Below, piece by piece: positions 7,695 to 17,375 of a stretch of DNA of 64,000 nt. This DNA is from Vicingaceae bacterium. GTDB lineage: Bacteria > Bacteroidota > Bacteroidia > Flavobacteriales_E > Vicingaceae. Both the position numbers and the translations under genes were made by a program. The notes below the pieces were generated by a model. That model did not search any database. It was not told the origin of the DNA and saw nothing but the letters and a program-made list of their open reading frames with translations. Position 1 is the stretch's first letter. Every line of letters starts with the position of its first letter. The stretch is taken from NCBI GenBank assembly GCA_018402765.1, contig JAGYIE010000001.1, positions 558,001 to 622,000 of the forward strand, read 5' to 3'.

Positions 7695-10124
7695 ATGAAT
7701 TTAAGAACCTCTTTACTAATTATATTATTAATCTCATTTATAGGTCTTAGTAGTCAAATCAGGCCGTCCGAAACTCAAAAATTTGTACTTACAGGAAAAG
7801 TGATCGATAAACTAACAAAAGAACCACTACCTTATGCCACTATATCAATTTATAGTATGAGAGATTCAACACTTATAGATGGTGGAATAACGAATGAAGC
7901 AGGCAAGTTCAAATTATCTCTTAATAAGGGCATCTATTGGGTTGATATCTCCTTCATCTCATACATTAAAAACACTAAATCTGATATTAATATGATAAAA
8001 GGCGATGTTGATCTTGGTGTAATTTTATTAGCGTCCGACAACAAAACATTAGATGAAGTTGAAGTTGTGGCAAAAAGAAGCCAAATGGAATTTAAATTAG
8101 ATAAAAAAGTTTTTAATGTTGGCAGTGATGCTACAATGAAGGGAGCTAATGCATCTGATTTATTGGACAATATTCCTTCTGTAGAAGTAGATGTTGACGG
8201 AAACGTAAGCCTTAGAGGAAGTCAAAATGTAAGAATACTTATTAATGGAAAACCATCAGGCTTAGTTGGAACAAGCACTACAGATGCCCTTAGACAAATG
8301 CAGGGAAGTATGATCGAGCGTGTAGAAGTTATCACTAACCCATCTTCAAAGTACGATGCTGAAGGAGAAGCGGGAATAATTAACATCATTCTTAAAGAAG
8401 AAAAAAGAACTGGTATTAATGGATCTGTTGAATTAAGAACAGGAATTCCTGACAATCATGGCATTAGCTTAAGCCTAAATATGCGAAGAAAGAAGTTTAA
8501 CACCTTTATCAACTACGGTTTAGGCTACAATGATTTAGATGGAGGTGGAACTTCCAAACAAAACTTTTTCTTAGCAGATACCACCTATGGAACCAACATT
8601 GATCGAAATTTTAACAACAATGGAATCGCTCAAAATATCCGTTTAGGTACAGAACTTTATCTAAATGAGTTAAATACCTTAACGATTTCAGGCTTATATA
8701 GATTTTCTGATGAGCAAAACCTTGGAACGATAAAATATGATGATTTCAACAATGATGAACAACTGATAAATACAAGTTTACGTGAAAATGATGAAGTAGA
8801 AAAGGATCAAAATCGCGAGCTAAGTATTTCATACAAAAAAAGTTTTGAGCAGGAAGGAAAAGAATTAACGGCTGATTTTAAGTATAATAATGGAGGAGAA
8901 ACGGAAAAATCGGACATACTAGAATATATAACCAAAGGAATTGGATTAGGCGATCCAGCTCTCATTCAGTTTTTTGAAAACACTGAAAATGAAATAAATT
9001 ACCTCATTCAAACGGACGTTGTTTTGCCTTTACCTAAAGATCAAAAAATAGAAACAGGATTAAAAGCAACTTTACGAACTATTGATACGGATTATAAAGT
9101 GAGCGAAGAGCAGAACGGTGAAGTTGTTCAACTAGATGAATTCACAAACATTTTTGAATACGTTGAAGATGTGTATGCAGCGTATGGAATTTATAGTAAA
9201 CAATTCGATAAATTTTCCTATCAAATAGGACTTAGAATGGAACATTCTGAAATTCAAACCTCCCTGCTAACCACCAACCAAAATAATAGAAAGTCATACA
9301 CTGACTTTTTCCCTTCTGCAGCATTTACATATAAGCTCGAAAATGAAAATTCATTACAATGGAGCTACAGCAGACGAATTAGTCGTCCTAGATTTTGGTA
9401 CTTAAACCCATTCTTTACATTCAGCGATGCCCGAAACATAAGAACGGGTAATCCCGACTTAGATCCTGAATACACCAATAGTCTTGAAATAGGCTATTTA
9501 AAGTATTGGAAAAAAGGTTCTTTTTACGCAGGTACATATTACAAGAAATCGAATCAAGTAATTGATAGAATAAGCTTCGCAAATGATACTGGAGTCACAT
9601 TTTCTTTGCCTGTCAACTTGTCCAATCGTGACTCTTATGGAATTGAAACAAACTTTTCCAAAGACATCACCAAGAACTTTAAAGCAAATGGTTCAGTCAA
9701 TATTTTTGTATCCAATCAGCGAGGAGATTATGATGCTGTAAATTATAGCGTTAATGCTTTTAACATGAACTCTCGTTTTAATATTAAATATTCATTAGAT
9801 AAACAAACCGACTTTCAACTTACAGGAATGTACAGAGCACCAAACAATAGTGCTCAAGGAAGAGTTAAATCTTTGACAGTTGTAAATTTTGCAGCAAGCA
9901 GGGATATTTTAAAAAGTAATGGAACCCTTACTTTTAGCATTCAAGATATCTTTAATTCAAGAAGATGGCGATCAATAACGGAAACTGCAAACTTTTATTC
10001 AGAATCAAACTATCAGCGAAGACCAAGACAATTTCAATTAACATTCTCTTATCGATTTAATCAGAAAAAAACAAGACAACGTTCCTCCCATGAGGAAGGT
10101 GGAATGGACGATGCTGGATTCTAA
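7695..10124 (+). CDS. outer-membrane beta-barrel / TonB-dependent receptor family protein
   Basis: This 809-residue outer-membrane protein has a signal peptide (residues 1-21). A carboxypeptidase-regulatory-like beta-sandwich follows at about 30-115 (VLTGKVIDKLTKEPLPYATI). Next come a plug-type domain at about 120-235 (LLDNIPSVEVDVDGNVSLRG, VEVITNPSSKYDAEGEAGII) and a large barrel to the C-terminus. The barrel holds the family signature SYSRRISRPRFWYLNPF. It matches the PF14905-type Bacteroidota receptors rather than classical SusC. The ligand is unknown, and no SusD partner follows. The 248-bp upstream spacer is very A/T rich and must hold its promoter and that of the divergent SiaB-like gene. 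Confidence 0.9.
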   Translation: MNLRTSLLIILLISFIGLSSQIRPSETQKFVLTGKVIDKLTKEPLPYATISIYSMRDSTLIDGGITNEAGKFKLSLNKGIYWVDISFISYIKNTKSDINMIKGDVDLGVILLASDNKTLDEVEVVAKRSQMEFKLDKKVFNVGSDATMKGANASDLLDNIPSVEVDVDGNVSLRGSQNVRILINGKPSGLVGTSTTDALRQMQGSMIERVEVITNPSSKYDAEGEAGIINIILKEEKRTGINGSVELRTGIPDNHGISLSLNMRRKKFNTFINYGLGYNDLDGGGTSKQNFFLADTTYGTNIDRNFNNNGIAQNIRLGTELYLNELNTLTISGLYRFSDEQNLGTIKYDDFNNDEQLINTSLRENDEVEKDQNRELSISYKKSFEQEGKELTADFKYNNGGETEKSDILEYITKGIGLGDPALIQFFENTENEINYLIQTDVVLPLPKDQKIETGLKATLRTIDTDYKVSEEQNGEVVQLDEFTNIFEYVEDVYAAYGIYSKQFDKFSYQIGLRMEHSEIQTSLLTTNQNNRKSYTDFFPSAAFTYKLENENSLQWSYSRRISRPRFWYLNPFFTFSDARNIRTGNPDLDPEYTNSLEIGYLKYWKKGSFYAGTYYKKSNQVIDRISFANDTGVTFSLPVNLSNRDSYGIETNFSKDITKNFKANGSVNIFVSNQRGDYDAVNYSVNAFNMNSRFNIKYSLDKQTDFQLTGMYRAPNNSAQGRVKSLTVVNFAASRDILKSNGTLTFSIQDIFNSRRWRSITETANFYSESNYQRRPRQFQLTFSYRFNQKKTRQRSSHEEGGMDDAGF

Positions 10125-10158
10125 TGAAATTGTATAGTTTTGTTAAAACAATAATTCA

Positions 10159-10962
10159 ATGAAAAATTACTTTTTAATTATTTTTTTCTCTTTTTTCCTA
10201 TTCAGCTGTTCAGAAACATCAAAAAAGTCAAATGATAAACATGCCAATGCGCTCGTTTTAGAAACTGTTAATCAAGTATTCACTGAAAAATCAACTGAAT
10301 GTAATGAAAAAATAGAAAGAGGTTGTACTAGGTTAAAAGCAAGCTACCCTATTCTTAAGAGCTCTAAAAATGATAGTTCTAACGCATTCTTAAAGTCGAT
10401 CAATGACAGCATTTATGGTTCCTTCGCTAGGGTTTTTATTGAATTTATACCTGAAGGAAATTTAACGCTAAGTGATAAACCCGAAAGGTTAATTGGTAGT
10501 TTTTTTAAGAAACAAAAAAAAGATTTAACTGAATTTGAAGAGCCTATCGGTTATGAGCTCAATAACGATGTTAAAGTTGCTTTCTATACCAACAAATTTG
10601 TTAGTATAAGCCAATCTGTAATGACGTATACTGGTGGAGCTCATCCAAATTCTTTTATCATCTATAAAACATTAGACTTAAAAACAGGTGTGTTGATTAA
10701 CACATCTAAGTGGTTGAAGGATACTGTTAAATTAAAAGCAACTATTTTAACCAAGTTAAAAGAGCATATGCAAATGGATGTATCGACTGATATAGAAGAC
10801 AAGGGTTTCTTTATTCCTGATAATGAAATCTATATTTCAAATAACATCTTAATTGAAAAGGACTCAGTTAGCTTTATGTATAATCAATACGATATAGCGC
10901 CTTATTCTTATGGAAATTTCAATATAAGATTATCAAAAGAGCAAGTAGGTATTGAGTATTAA
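10159..10962 (+). CDS. DUF4163/DUF3298 (RsiV-like) lipoprotein
   Basis: This 267-residue lipoprotein has a signal peptide ending in the lipobox LFSC (residues 14-17). The body has the DUF4163 and DUF3298 arrangement, including MTYTGGAHPNSFIIYKTLDL (about residues 155-174), which is the TGGAH motif typical of DUF3298. The best known family member, RsiV of Bacillus, binds lysozyme; here there is no sigma factor nearby, so the role is unknown. The gene starts 34 bp after the receptor gene and may be co-transcribed with it. Its stop overlaps the stop of the convergent ruvX gene by 4 bp. Confidence 0.8.
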   Translation: MKNYFLIIFFSFFLFSCSETSKKSNDKHANALVLETVNQVFTEKSTECNEKIERGCTRLKASYPILKSSKNDSSNAFLKSINDSIYGSFARVFIEFIPEGNLTLSDKPERLIGSFFKKQKKDLTEFEEPIGYELNNDVKVAFYTNKFVSISQSVMTYTGGAHPNSFIIYKTLDLKTGVLINTSKWLKDTVKLKATILTKLKEHMQMDVSTDIEDKGFFIPDNEIYISNNILIEKDSVSFMYNQYDIAPYSYGNFNIRLSKEQVGIEY

Positions 10963-11378
10963 AAAGAAGAGAATCGATCTAAATAGTCTTGTAAAATTAT
11001 TGTTGCACTTATTTTATCCAAGTTGCCCTTTATTTTTCTATCTTTTTTTTTCATTCCACCTGTAATCATTGCACTTAAAGCGAGTTTAGAAGTAAAACGT
11101 TCATCTTGTCGTTCTACTTTTATTTGCGGAAAATTATGGACAATTTTTCGCTGTAATTTCTGAATTATCGGCTCAATCGCTGAAAGCTCATTATTAAGTC
11201 GAAGCGGTAAACCCAATACAATTGTATCCACGTCTTCTTTTGCAAGGTAGGCTTGTAAAAATTCCCATAATGTAGCAGTATCTATTGTAGTTAAAGCACT
11301 TGCAATTATTTTTAATGAATCTGTAACAGCTATACCGGTTCTTTTCTCACCGTAATCTATTGCTAAAACTCTACTCAC
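10959..11378 (-). CDS. ruvX: Holliday junction resolvase-like RuvX (YqgF)
   Basis: This 139-residue protein has the RNase H-like fold of the YqgF/RuvX family. The N-terminal LAIDYGEKRTGIAVTD holds the first catalytic Asp (residue 7). TIVLGLPLRLNN corresponds to the second conserved strand, and the region ERFTSKLA holds the conserved E/R pair. The ending LDKISATIILQDYLD corresponds to the usual C-terminal KxDxxAAxxILQxYL helix. Family members act in pre-16S rRNA 5'-end processing and have been called Holliday junction resolvases. Length is normal. The gene is divergent from ribBA across a 119-bp spacer with a TAnnTTTG box on each strand. Confidence 0.92.
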   Translation of the reverse strand: MSRVLAIDYGEKRTGIAVTDSLKIIASALTTIDTATLWEFLQAYLAKEDVDTIVLGLPLRLNNELSAIEPIIQKLQRKIVHNFPQIKVERQDERFTSKLALSAMITGGMKKKDRKIKGNLDKISATIILQDYLDRFSSF

Positions 11379-11412
11379 ATTAATTCCTCTTTTAATCCGT
11401 TAAAAAGCTCAA

Positions 11413-11420
11413 CAAAGGTA
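11413..11420 (-). promoter_or_regulatory. -7 box of the ruvX promoter
   Basis: On the minus strand the sequence reads TACCTTTG, a full match to the Bacteroidota -7 consensus TAnnTTTG, 34 bp before the ruvX start codon. I do not see a convincing -33 TTTG at the usual spacing. Confidence 0.6.
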
Positions 11421-11463
11421 GTATTTATCTGTTTTATAACCTCCAAAGACTTGATTTTTTAAG

Positions 11464-11471
11464 TAACTTTG
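11464..11471 (+). promoter_or_regulatory. -7 box of the ribBA promoter
   Basis: TAACTTTG is a full match to TAnnTTTG, 26 bp before the ribBA ATG, so the leader is only about 20 nt. That leaves no room for an FMN riboswitch, and none is seen. Confidence 0.65.
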
Positions 11472-11497
11472 TACACGATTTTAAAGAAAAAAATTCC

Positions 11498-12712
11498 ATG
11501 GAATTAAATACAATTGAAGAAGCATTAGTAGACATCAAGAAAGGTAAGGTAATTATCGTAGTTGATGATGAAGATAGAGAAAACGAAGGCGACTTCATTG
11601 CTGCTGCTGAGGCAGTAACACCTGAAATGATCAATTTTATGGCAACTCATGGACGTGGATTAATTTGCGCTCCGCTTATTGATAACAGATGTGATGAATT
11701 GGGTTTAGATCTTATGGTATCTAATAACACCGTACTTCACCATACACAATTTACCGTTTCAGTTGATTTAATTGGTCATGGATGTACTACAGGTATCTCT
11801 GTGCACGATAGAGCTAAAACCATAAAAGCATTGGTAGACCCTAACACAAAGTCAGAGGAGTTAGGAAAGCCTGGACATATATTTCCGCTTAGAGCTAAGC
11901 CAGGTGGAGTTTTAAGAAGAGCAGGTCATACCGAAGCATCAATCGATTTAGCTCGCCTAGCAGGTTTTCAGCCAGCAGGAATTTTAGTAGAAATACTAAA
12001 TGAAGATGGCAGCATGGCTCGATTACCCCAACTAAAAGAAATTGCTAAAAAATTCGATTTAAAGTTAATCACGATTAAAGACCTAATTGCTTATCGAATT
12101 AAAAATGAAACACTTATTGAAAAACAAGTCGAAGTCAAAATGCCAACAGAGCATGGTAATTTTAACTTAATTCATTATAAACAACTAACGAATAATCAAG
12201 AACATTTAGCCTTAGTTAAAGGCACTTGGGAAAAGGATGAACCTGTGCTAGTTCGAGTTCACTCTTCATGTATAACAGGTGATATATTTGGCTCTTGTAG
12301 ATGTGATTGTGGACCTCAACTTCAAAAATCAATGGAAATGATTGAAAAAGAAGGCAGGGGTGTTATTGTTTATATGAATCAAGAAGGTCGAGGTATTGGC
12401 TTACTAAATAAATTAAAAGCGTATAAACTTCAAGAAGAAGGTTACGATACTGTAGAAGCTAATTTAAAACTTGGTTTTAAAATGGATGAGCGTGATTATG
12501 GAATTGGAGCGCAAATATTAAGGGATTTGGGAGTTTCTAAAATGAGATTGATGACCAACAATCCACAGAAAAGAACAGGTCTAATTGGTTATCAATTAGA
12601 AATAGTAGAAAACATCAACCTTGAAATAGAATCAAACGAGCACAATGAACTATATTTAAAGACCAAAAAAGAGAAAATGGGTCATTTATTAAGTTTAAAG
12701 AGTAAGCTTTAA
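11498..12712 (+). CDS. ribBA: bifunctional 3,4-dihydroxy-2-butanone 4-phosphate synthase / GTP cyclohydrolase II
   Basis: This 404-residue fusion enzyme supplies both precursors of riboflavin. The N-terminal RibB domain (about 1-205) holds [12 protein letters not shown] near residue 25, HGRGLICAP, and the [14 protein letters not shown] loop, which make DHBP from ribulose 5-phosphate. The C-terminal RibA domain (about 210-404) holds the zinc site [16 protein letters not shown] and NQEEGRGIGL-type catalytic residues ([13 protein letters not shown]), which convert GTP to the pyrimidine precursor. All key residues look present. The length is normal for RibBA. Confidence 0.95.
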   Translation: MELNTIEEALVDIKKGKVIIVVDDEDRENEGDFIAAAEAVTPEMINFMATHGRGLICAPLIDNRCDELGLDLMVSNNTVLHHTQFTVSVDLIGHGCTTGISVHDRAKTIKALVDPNTKSEELGKPGHIFPLRAKPGGVLRRAGHTEASIDLARLAGFQPAGILVEILNEDGSMARLPQLKEIAKKFDLKLITIKDLIAYRIKNETLIEKQVEVKMPTEHGNFNLIHYKQLTNNQEHLALVKGTWEKDEPVLVRVHSSCITGDIFGSCRCDCGPQLQKSMEMIEKEGRGVIVYMNQEGRGIGLLNKLKAYKLQEEGYDTVEANLKLGFKMDERDYGIGAQILRDLGVSKMRLMTNNPQKRTGLIGYQLEIVENINLEIESNEHNELYLKTKKEKMGHLLSLKSKL

Positions 12713-12724
12713 TACCCATAATAA

Positions 12725-13840
12725 TTGAAAAGGTTTACGTTTCTTACCTCTATCTTTTTTGGAGTGAATAGTCTCTTTGCAGTAGCGCTATTATTAAGCT
12801 ATTATGCAGAAAATGTCAATCCAAACTCGTTTTGGCCCCTTGCATTATTTGGTCTTGCCCTACCTTATTTATACTTCTTAAACAGCTTATTTGTTTTAGG
12901 CTGGATAATTGCAGGAAATAAACGATTAGTATTATCTCTTGCAGTTTTAATCCTTGGTTATAAAAGTATTCCAAAAATAATTCAGTTTAATTCCATTATG
13001 CCAATCTCTGAAGAATCAATCAAAGTGATGAGTCATAATGTTAGATTGTTTGACTTATATTTATGGCAAAAAGAGAAAACCACAAGGAATGAAATTTTCA
13101 AATTAATTAAAAATGAATCTGCCGATATACTTTGTTTGCAGGAATTCTATTTTAGTAAAGATCCAACATATGAATTTGAAACATTGGATAGTCTGCTGAC
13201 TTATCCAAAAAACAAGTACGTTCATGATGAATATTCTTATGTAAAAGGGCCAAACAAATGGGGAATTGCGACATTCAGTAAGTATCCAATAGTTGGAAAA
13301 GGAAGGTTAAAGTTTGATACAGGCAACCACAATATTTGCATTTACACTGACATTAAAACACCAAAAGAAACCATTCGTGTTTACAACTTTCACCTCGCAT
13401 CTATCCGTTTAGAAAAAGTAGATTATAAAACAATAGATGATGTGTATGCAAACAGCTTTTCAAGTTATTTTGGAAGCGAAAAGCTATTGATCAATAAGTT
13501 AAAAAGTGCTTTTAAAAGAAGAGCCCATCAAATCGAGATAATCAAAGAAAGTATTTCATCTTCACCTTATAAAGTTATCGTATGTGGAGATATGAATGAC
13601 ACTCCAAATTCCTATGCGTATAAAGCCTTAAATGAAAACCTTATGGATTCCTTCTTAGAAGCAGGTAGAGGATTGGGTCAAACATATATTGGAAAATTTC
13701 CTTCCTTTAGAATAGATTATATTCTTCACGACACTAGCTTTACCGCCGAGCGATATGTTACTTTACCTGCAAAATTAAGTGATCACCATCCAATTACAGC
13801 TAATCTAGTTTTAACCAAAACGGATAATAGCGCAAACTAA
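12725..13840 (+). CDS. membrane-anchored endonuclease/exonuclease/phosphatase family protein
   Basis: This 371-residue protein has two or three hydrophobic N-terminal helices (residues 1-85) followed by an EEP-fold hydrolase domain (about 95-365). The motifs are SHNVRLFD, LCLQEFY (metal-binding Glu), VCGDMNDTPNS (GDxN) and SDHHPITANL (catalytic SDHxP). Such DNase I-like enzymes cleave phosphodiester or phosphomonoester bonds; the substrate is unclear. No ATG fits the frame, so TTG at 12725 is the likely start, 12 bp after the ribBA stop; the two are probably co-transcribed. Confidence 0.85.
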   Translation: MKRFTFLTSIFFGVNSLFAVALLLSYYAENVNPNSFWPLALFGLALPYLYFLNSLFVLGWIIAGNKRLVLSLAVLILGYKSIPKIIQFNSIMPISEESIKVMSHNVRLFDLYLWQKEKTTRNEIFKLIKNESADILCLQEFYFSKDPTYEFETLDSLLTYPKNKYVHDEYSYVKGPNKWGIATFSKYPIVGKGRLKFDTGNHNICIYTDIKTPKETIRVYNFHLASIRLEKVDYKTIDDVYANSFSSYFGSEKLLINKLKSAFKRRAHQIEIIKESISSSPYKVIVCGDMNDTPNSYAYKALNENLMDSFLEAGRGLGQTYIGKFPSFRIDYILHDTSFTAERYVTLPAKLSDHHPITANLVLTKTDNSAN

Positions 13841-13845
13841 AATAT

Positions 13846-15114
13846 TTATTTTCGCTTATAAGGTCGAATTATAAGCCTTACTCCTTTTTCAAAGATAAAA
13901 TAGTTATAAACCCAATTGAAAAAAGTTACAATCTTGTTTCTAAAACCTACAAGAGAAATTAAATGCACAAACATCCATACTAGCCAAGCAAATGTGCCTT
14001 GAAATCTAAATTTATGCAGATCAACTACTGCTCGATTTCTTCCAATGGTAGCCATTGATCCTTTATCAAAGTATTTAAAGGGTTCCATTGGTTGTCCTTT
14101 CAATTCTTTTGTAAAATTATTAGATAAATGGGCCCCCTGTTGATTTGCAACAGGAGCTACCATCGGATGACCTTTAGGGTATTGCACTGTTTTCATTAAT
14201 GCAACATCTCCAATTGCAAAAATATTATGATATCCTTTAACCTTGTTAAATTCATCTACAGCTATCCGACCATGTTCTATTGCTCTTTCTTTCAACCCAT
14301 TAATTATAGCCCCTTTTACGCCTGCTGACCAAATCAGAGTTTTTGTTTTAAAGTTTTTTCCATCTTTTATCGTTACAGTTTCACCGTCATAATTTTCTAC
14401 AGTGGTATTTAACCAAACATTAACACCCAGATTTTGTAAATACTCTAAAGCTTTCTCTGATGCTTGTTTTGACATTGGAGGAAGGACCTTATCAGCAGCC
14501 TCAACCAAATTTATTTTCATTCGTCTAAGATCTAAATCAGGATAATCTTTTGGCAAAACATGCCTCTTCAGTTCAGCCAAAGCACCGGCTAACTCCACCC
14601 CTGTGGGTCCTGCGCCTACCAAAACAAAGTTCATGTAGCTATTCTGTTCTTCAAGATCAGAAGTAAGCAGTGCGCTTTCGAAATTCTGTAAAATATAACT
14701 CCTTAAATCTAACGCTTCTGATACACTCTTCATCGTCATGGATAGCTTCTCTAGCTCTTTCATCCCAAAAAAGTTAGTATCTGAGCCGCTAGCTATCACT
14801 AAGTAATCAAAATCTATAGGTCCTATTGATGTTTCTAAAATATTATTCTCCGTATCTATTCGTTGAGCTTCAGCCAGTCTAAAAAATAAATTTGGTTGAT
14901 TTTCAAATAATTTACGTAATGGATAGGCTATCGAGTCAGGCTCTAACCCGGCGGTTGCAACTTGATATAATAAGGGTTGAAAAGTGTGGTAGTTGTTTTT
15001 GTCTATCAATACTACTTGTGCATTCTTTTGTCGTAACGACTGAGCAATTGTTATACCTCCAAAACCACCTCCTATAACTACAATTCTAGGGATTTCAACA
15101 TTAGGGATATTCAT
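13846..15114 (-). CDS. ndh: type II NADH dehydrogenase (NDH-2) family
   Basis: This 422-residue FAD enzyme oxidises NADH without proton pumping and passes electrons to quinone at the inner membrane. It has two Rossmann motifs: VVIGGGFGGITIAQSL (from residue 12) for FAD and LVGAGPTGVELAGALAEL (from about residue 167) for NADH. The FAD-binding IFAIGDVA is near residue 300. The C-terminal part has hydrophobic and basic segments (FAWLVWMFVHLISLVGFRNK) that anchor NDH-2 to the membrane. The gene is convergent with the EEP hydrolase, with a 5-bp gap, and lies 17 bp downstream of the NAD(P)-binding gene on the same strand. Confidence 0.92.
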   Translation of the reverse strand: MNIPNVEIPRIVVIGGGFGGITIAQSLRQKNAQVVLIDKNNYHTFQPLLYQVATAGLEPDSIAYPLRKLFENQPNLFFRLAEAQRIDTENNILETSIGPIDFDYLVIASGSDTNFFGMKELEKLSMTMKSVSEALDLRSYILQNFESALLTSDLEEQNSYMNFVLVGAGPTGVELAGALAELKRHVLPKDYPDLDLRRMKINLVEAADKVLPPMSKQASEKALEYLQNLGVNVWLNTTVENYDGETVTIKDGKNFKTKTLIWSAGVKGAIINGLKERAIEHGRIAVDEFNKVKGYHNIFAIGDVALMKTVQYPKGHPMVAPVANQQGAHLSNNFTKELKGQPMEPFKYFDKGSMATIGRNRAVVDLHKFRFQGTFAWLVWMFVHLISLVGFRNKIVTFFNWVYNYFIFEKGVRLIIRPYKRK

Positions 15115-15131
15115 ATTAAGAGATTATTCGT

Positions 15132-15782
15132 TTATATTTTATGAAGGTTATTGTTTTCAATTATAGTTTCTGCAGGATGTTTGGCGTAATAAATCATAGC
15201 GGTAGCTACTTTTTGAGCTGAAATTGCTTTATATTTCTTTAAAGGTCCAACCATTAAAAACCCAAAGAGTGAGAATACAACTTGAGCAATCCCCTCTCCT
15301 ACTCTTTTCTCTTCACGCTTACCTAACAATAAAGAAGGCCTAAGCAAGGTAAGGTGCTTTAGATTATACTGCATCAACTTATTTTCCATACGGCCTTTAA
15401 TACTTGAATAAAAATTATTGCTCTTTTCGTCAGCACCCAATGAAGAAATAACAACGAAATTTTTAACTCCACTTCGTTCTGCTATTTTTCCCATTACGAC
15501 AGGAATTTCGTAATCTACCTGCTTAAATGCCTCTTTACTTCCAGCTTTTTTTATGGTTGTTCCAATACAGCAGAAAATATGATCGACATTCACTTGTTTT
15601 ATCGAGTTTTCGATATCCTCAAAATCAACTACTGTTTCCTTAATTTTTTGATGCTGATAACCAACCGTCCTTCTATTTAATACTATGATTGATCTATAAT
15701 ACTCATCCTGCACTAACAGGCTAATTAACTTTTCACCAACTAATCCAGTTGCACCAAGTACTAAAGCAATTTTCGATTTCAT
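15132..15782 (-). CDS. NAD(P)-binding oxidoreductase, HTATIP2-like SDR family
   Basis: This 216-residue atypical short-chain dehydrogenase-like protein starts with the Rossmann motif ALVLGATGLVGEKLISLL (residues 6-23). HIFCCIGTTIKKAGS and FVVISSLGADEKSNNFYSSIKGRME follow; the latter has the S/Y-x3-K arrangement of the family. The C-terminus is shorter than in extended SDRs, as in the TIP30/HTATIP2 group. No substrate can be assigned. It precedes ndh by 17 bp, so the two are likely one transcript. Confidence 0.8.
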   Translation of the reverse strand: MKSKIALVLGATGLVGEKLISLLVQDEYYRSIIVLNRRTVGYQHQKIKETVVDFEDIENSIKQVNVDHIFCCIGTTIKKAGSKEAFKQVDYEIPVVMGKIAERSGVKNFVVISSLGADEKSNNFYSSIKGRMENKLMQYNLKHLTLLRPSLLLGKREEKRVGEGIAQVVFSLFGFLMVGPLKKYKAISAQKVATAMIYYAKHPAETIIENNNLHKI

Positions 15783-15794
15783 TTGTTATAATCT

Positions 15795-15802
15795 TAGATT
15801 TG
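15795..15802 (+). promoter_or_regulatory. -7 box of the TPR gene promoter
   Basis: TAGATTTG matches TAnnTTTG exactly and lies 19 bp before the ATG at 15821. Transcription from here would begin near 15808, after the longer upstream frame opening at 15749, so it supports 15821 as the real start. Confidence 0.6.
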
Positions 15803-15820
15803 CAAAATAAACATAATCAT

Positions 15821-16459
15821 ATGGATTCAATGAATTATCGTGCCAAAGCAATAGAATTGCTAAAGCAACAGAAATATAAAGATGCAGGAGAACTGCTAAG
15901 TATGGCTATTTCAGAGTATCCAAACTCTGCTGAGCTAATTAGTGAGCGTGGAGTATTACACTTACACTTAGGAAACAAACATGAAGCATTACAGGATATG
16001 GACAAAGCTGTTGAATTACAACCACACAACAGCTACAGATATTCAAGTAGAGCATTCACAAAGGATCGATTTGGCGATACCGAAGGTGCTATAGAAGATT
16101 ATCAAAAAGCTGTAGAATTAGATCCTGATGATGACATAGCTCACAATAACTTAGGACTACTTCAGGAGAAATTAGGGTACATTGATAAAGCAAAAACAAA
16201 CTTTGAAAAAGCAGACAAGCTAAACTTAGAAAAAGCAGACAAGCTAAACTTAGAAAAAAATAGTCAAAGTACGGTTGGAGGTAGACACAACAACGAATTA
16301 GCAGCTGAAAAAATTGAACCTAGAAATATTCAACAAGAAATTGAGGCAGAAAGAAAATTAAAGAAATCTTTTTCTCAGCAATTGTTAAGCATATTTACAG
16401 ATAAGGATGAGCGAAAATCTTTTATTGATTTCATAAAATCAGGATTTAAAATAAAATAA
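15821..16459 (+). CDS. tetratricopeptide repeat protein
   Basis: This 212-residue cytoplasmic protein has three or four TPR units (about residues 5-140), for example AIEDYQKAVELDPDDDIAHNN and AELISERGVLHLHLGNKHEALQD. A charged linker and a basic C-terminal helix follow. TPRs mediate protein-protein contact; the partner is unknown. I place the start at ATG 15821 because a promoter box sits just upstream and the 24 codons before it do not look like protein. The segment around residues 128-145 contains an exact in-frame duplication of eight residues. Confidence 0.8.
   Translation: MDSMNYRAKAIELLKQQKYKDAGELLSMAISEYPNSAELISERGVLHLHLGNKHEALQDMDKAVELQPHNSYRYSSRAFTKDRFGDTEGAIEDYQKAVELDPDDDIAHNNLGLLQEKLGYIDKAKTNFEKADKLNLEKADKLNLEKNSQSTVGGRHNNELAAEKIEPRNIQQEIEAERKLKKSFSQQLLSIFTDKDERKSFIDFIKSGFKIK
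16205..16252 (+). repeat. 24-bp perfect tandem duplication inside the TPR gene
   Basis: The unit GAAAAAGCAGACAAGCTAAA plus CTTA occurs twice back to back (16205-16228, 16229-16252). It encodes Glu-Lys-Ala-Asp-Lys-Leu-Asn-Leu twice and keeps the frame. The lack of any divergence suggests a recent duplication. Confidence 0.95.
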
Positions 16460-16509
16460 ATTATTTACTAGTAGCCTAATCAATACGTATGATCTTAAAG
16501 CAAATATAA

Positions 16510-17325
16510 ATGAGTTTGAGAATTAAGTTATACCACATCGTTTTTGGCACTGATACTAAAGCTGGTAAACGTTTTGATATCGTCTTATTATGGATGATTC
16601 TATTGAGCGTATTGGTCGTAATGTTAGAGAGTGTACCGGCGATTAGACAAAATTTTGAATTTGAATTCTATTCACTGGAATGGTTTTTCACAATCATATT
16701 TACAGTAGAGTATTTGCTTCGCCTTTGGATTAGTCAAAAGTCATTTAAATACATGATCAGTTTTTGGGGAATCATTGACTTGCTATCCATCGTGCCTACC
16801 TACTTAAGTTTTGTTACCGAAGGCTATCACTACCTTTTAGTCGTTCGTATCTTTAGGCTATTAAGAATATTTAGAATTCTAAAATTAGTGCGCTTTAGCA
16901 GTGAAGCCCAAGTATTATTAAAAGCCTTAAAATCGAGCCTTTATAAAATAAGTATCTTCTTTATGGCTGTACTGACCATTGTTACACTTATGGGAACTTT
17001 GATGTATGTTGTTGAAGGTGGTGAAGAGGGTTTTACAAGTATCCCACAGAGTATTTATTGGGCAATTGTTACGATTACTACTGTTGGATATGGTGATTTA
17101 GTTCCACATACCATTTTAGGAAAATTTTTGTCATCAGCAGCTATGATTATCGGCTATGCAATTATTGCTGTTCCAACAGGTATCGTAACAGTTGAAATGT
17201 CGAGGACAAAAGAACACTTATTAACATGTGAAGAATGTGACACTCAAAATGATGTTGAAGCCAACTTCTGCAGACATTGTGGAATCAAATTTGAGCATAT
17301 CGAAAGAACTAATTCCGGTAACTAA
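16510..17325 (+). CDS. voltage-gated potassium channel with C-terminal zinc ribbon
   Basis: This 271-residue inner-membrane ion channel has six transmembrane segments. S4 has regularly spaced arginines (VVRIFRLLRIFRILKLVRF, residues 111-129), giving voltage sensing. The pore holds the K+ selectivity filter TVGYGD (191-196). After S6 a cytoplasmic tail carries four cysteines (240, 243, 254, 257) in a CxxC-x10-CxxC zinc ribbon, a feature seen in some prokaryotic Kv-like channels. Length and order fit the KvAP/Kch ion transporter family. It lies 50 bp downstream of the TPR gene on the same strand. Confidence 0.9.
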   Translation: MSLRIKLYHIVFGTDTKAGKRFDIVLLWMILLSVLVVMLESVPAIRQNFEFEFYSLEWFFTIIFTVEYLLRLWISQKSFKYMISFWGIIDLLSIVPTYLSFVTEGYHYLLVVRIFRLLRIFRILKLVRFSSEAQVLLKALKSSLYKISIFFMAVLTIVTLMGTLMYVVEGGEEGFTSIPQSIYWAIVTITTVGYGDLVPHTILGKFLSSAAMIIGYAIIAVPTGIVTVEMSRTKEHLLTCEECDTQNDVEANFCRHCGIKFEHIERTNSGN

Positions 17326-17375
17326 GTAGAAAAAGCTATTAACTAATTAAATATTAAGTAAAGCAATACATATCA

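Noticed and set aside
11379-11497. FMN riboswitch before ribBA
   Set aside because: The leader after the promoter box is only about 20 nt and no conserved RFN element is seen.
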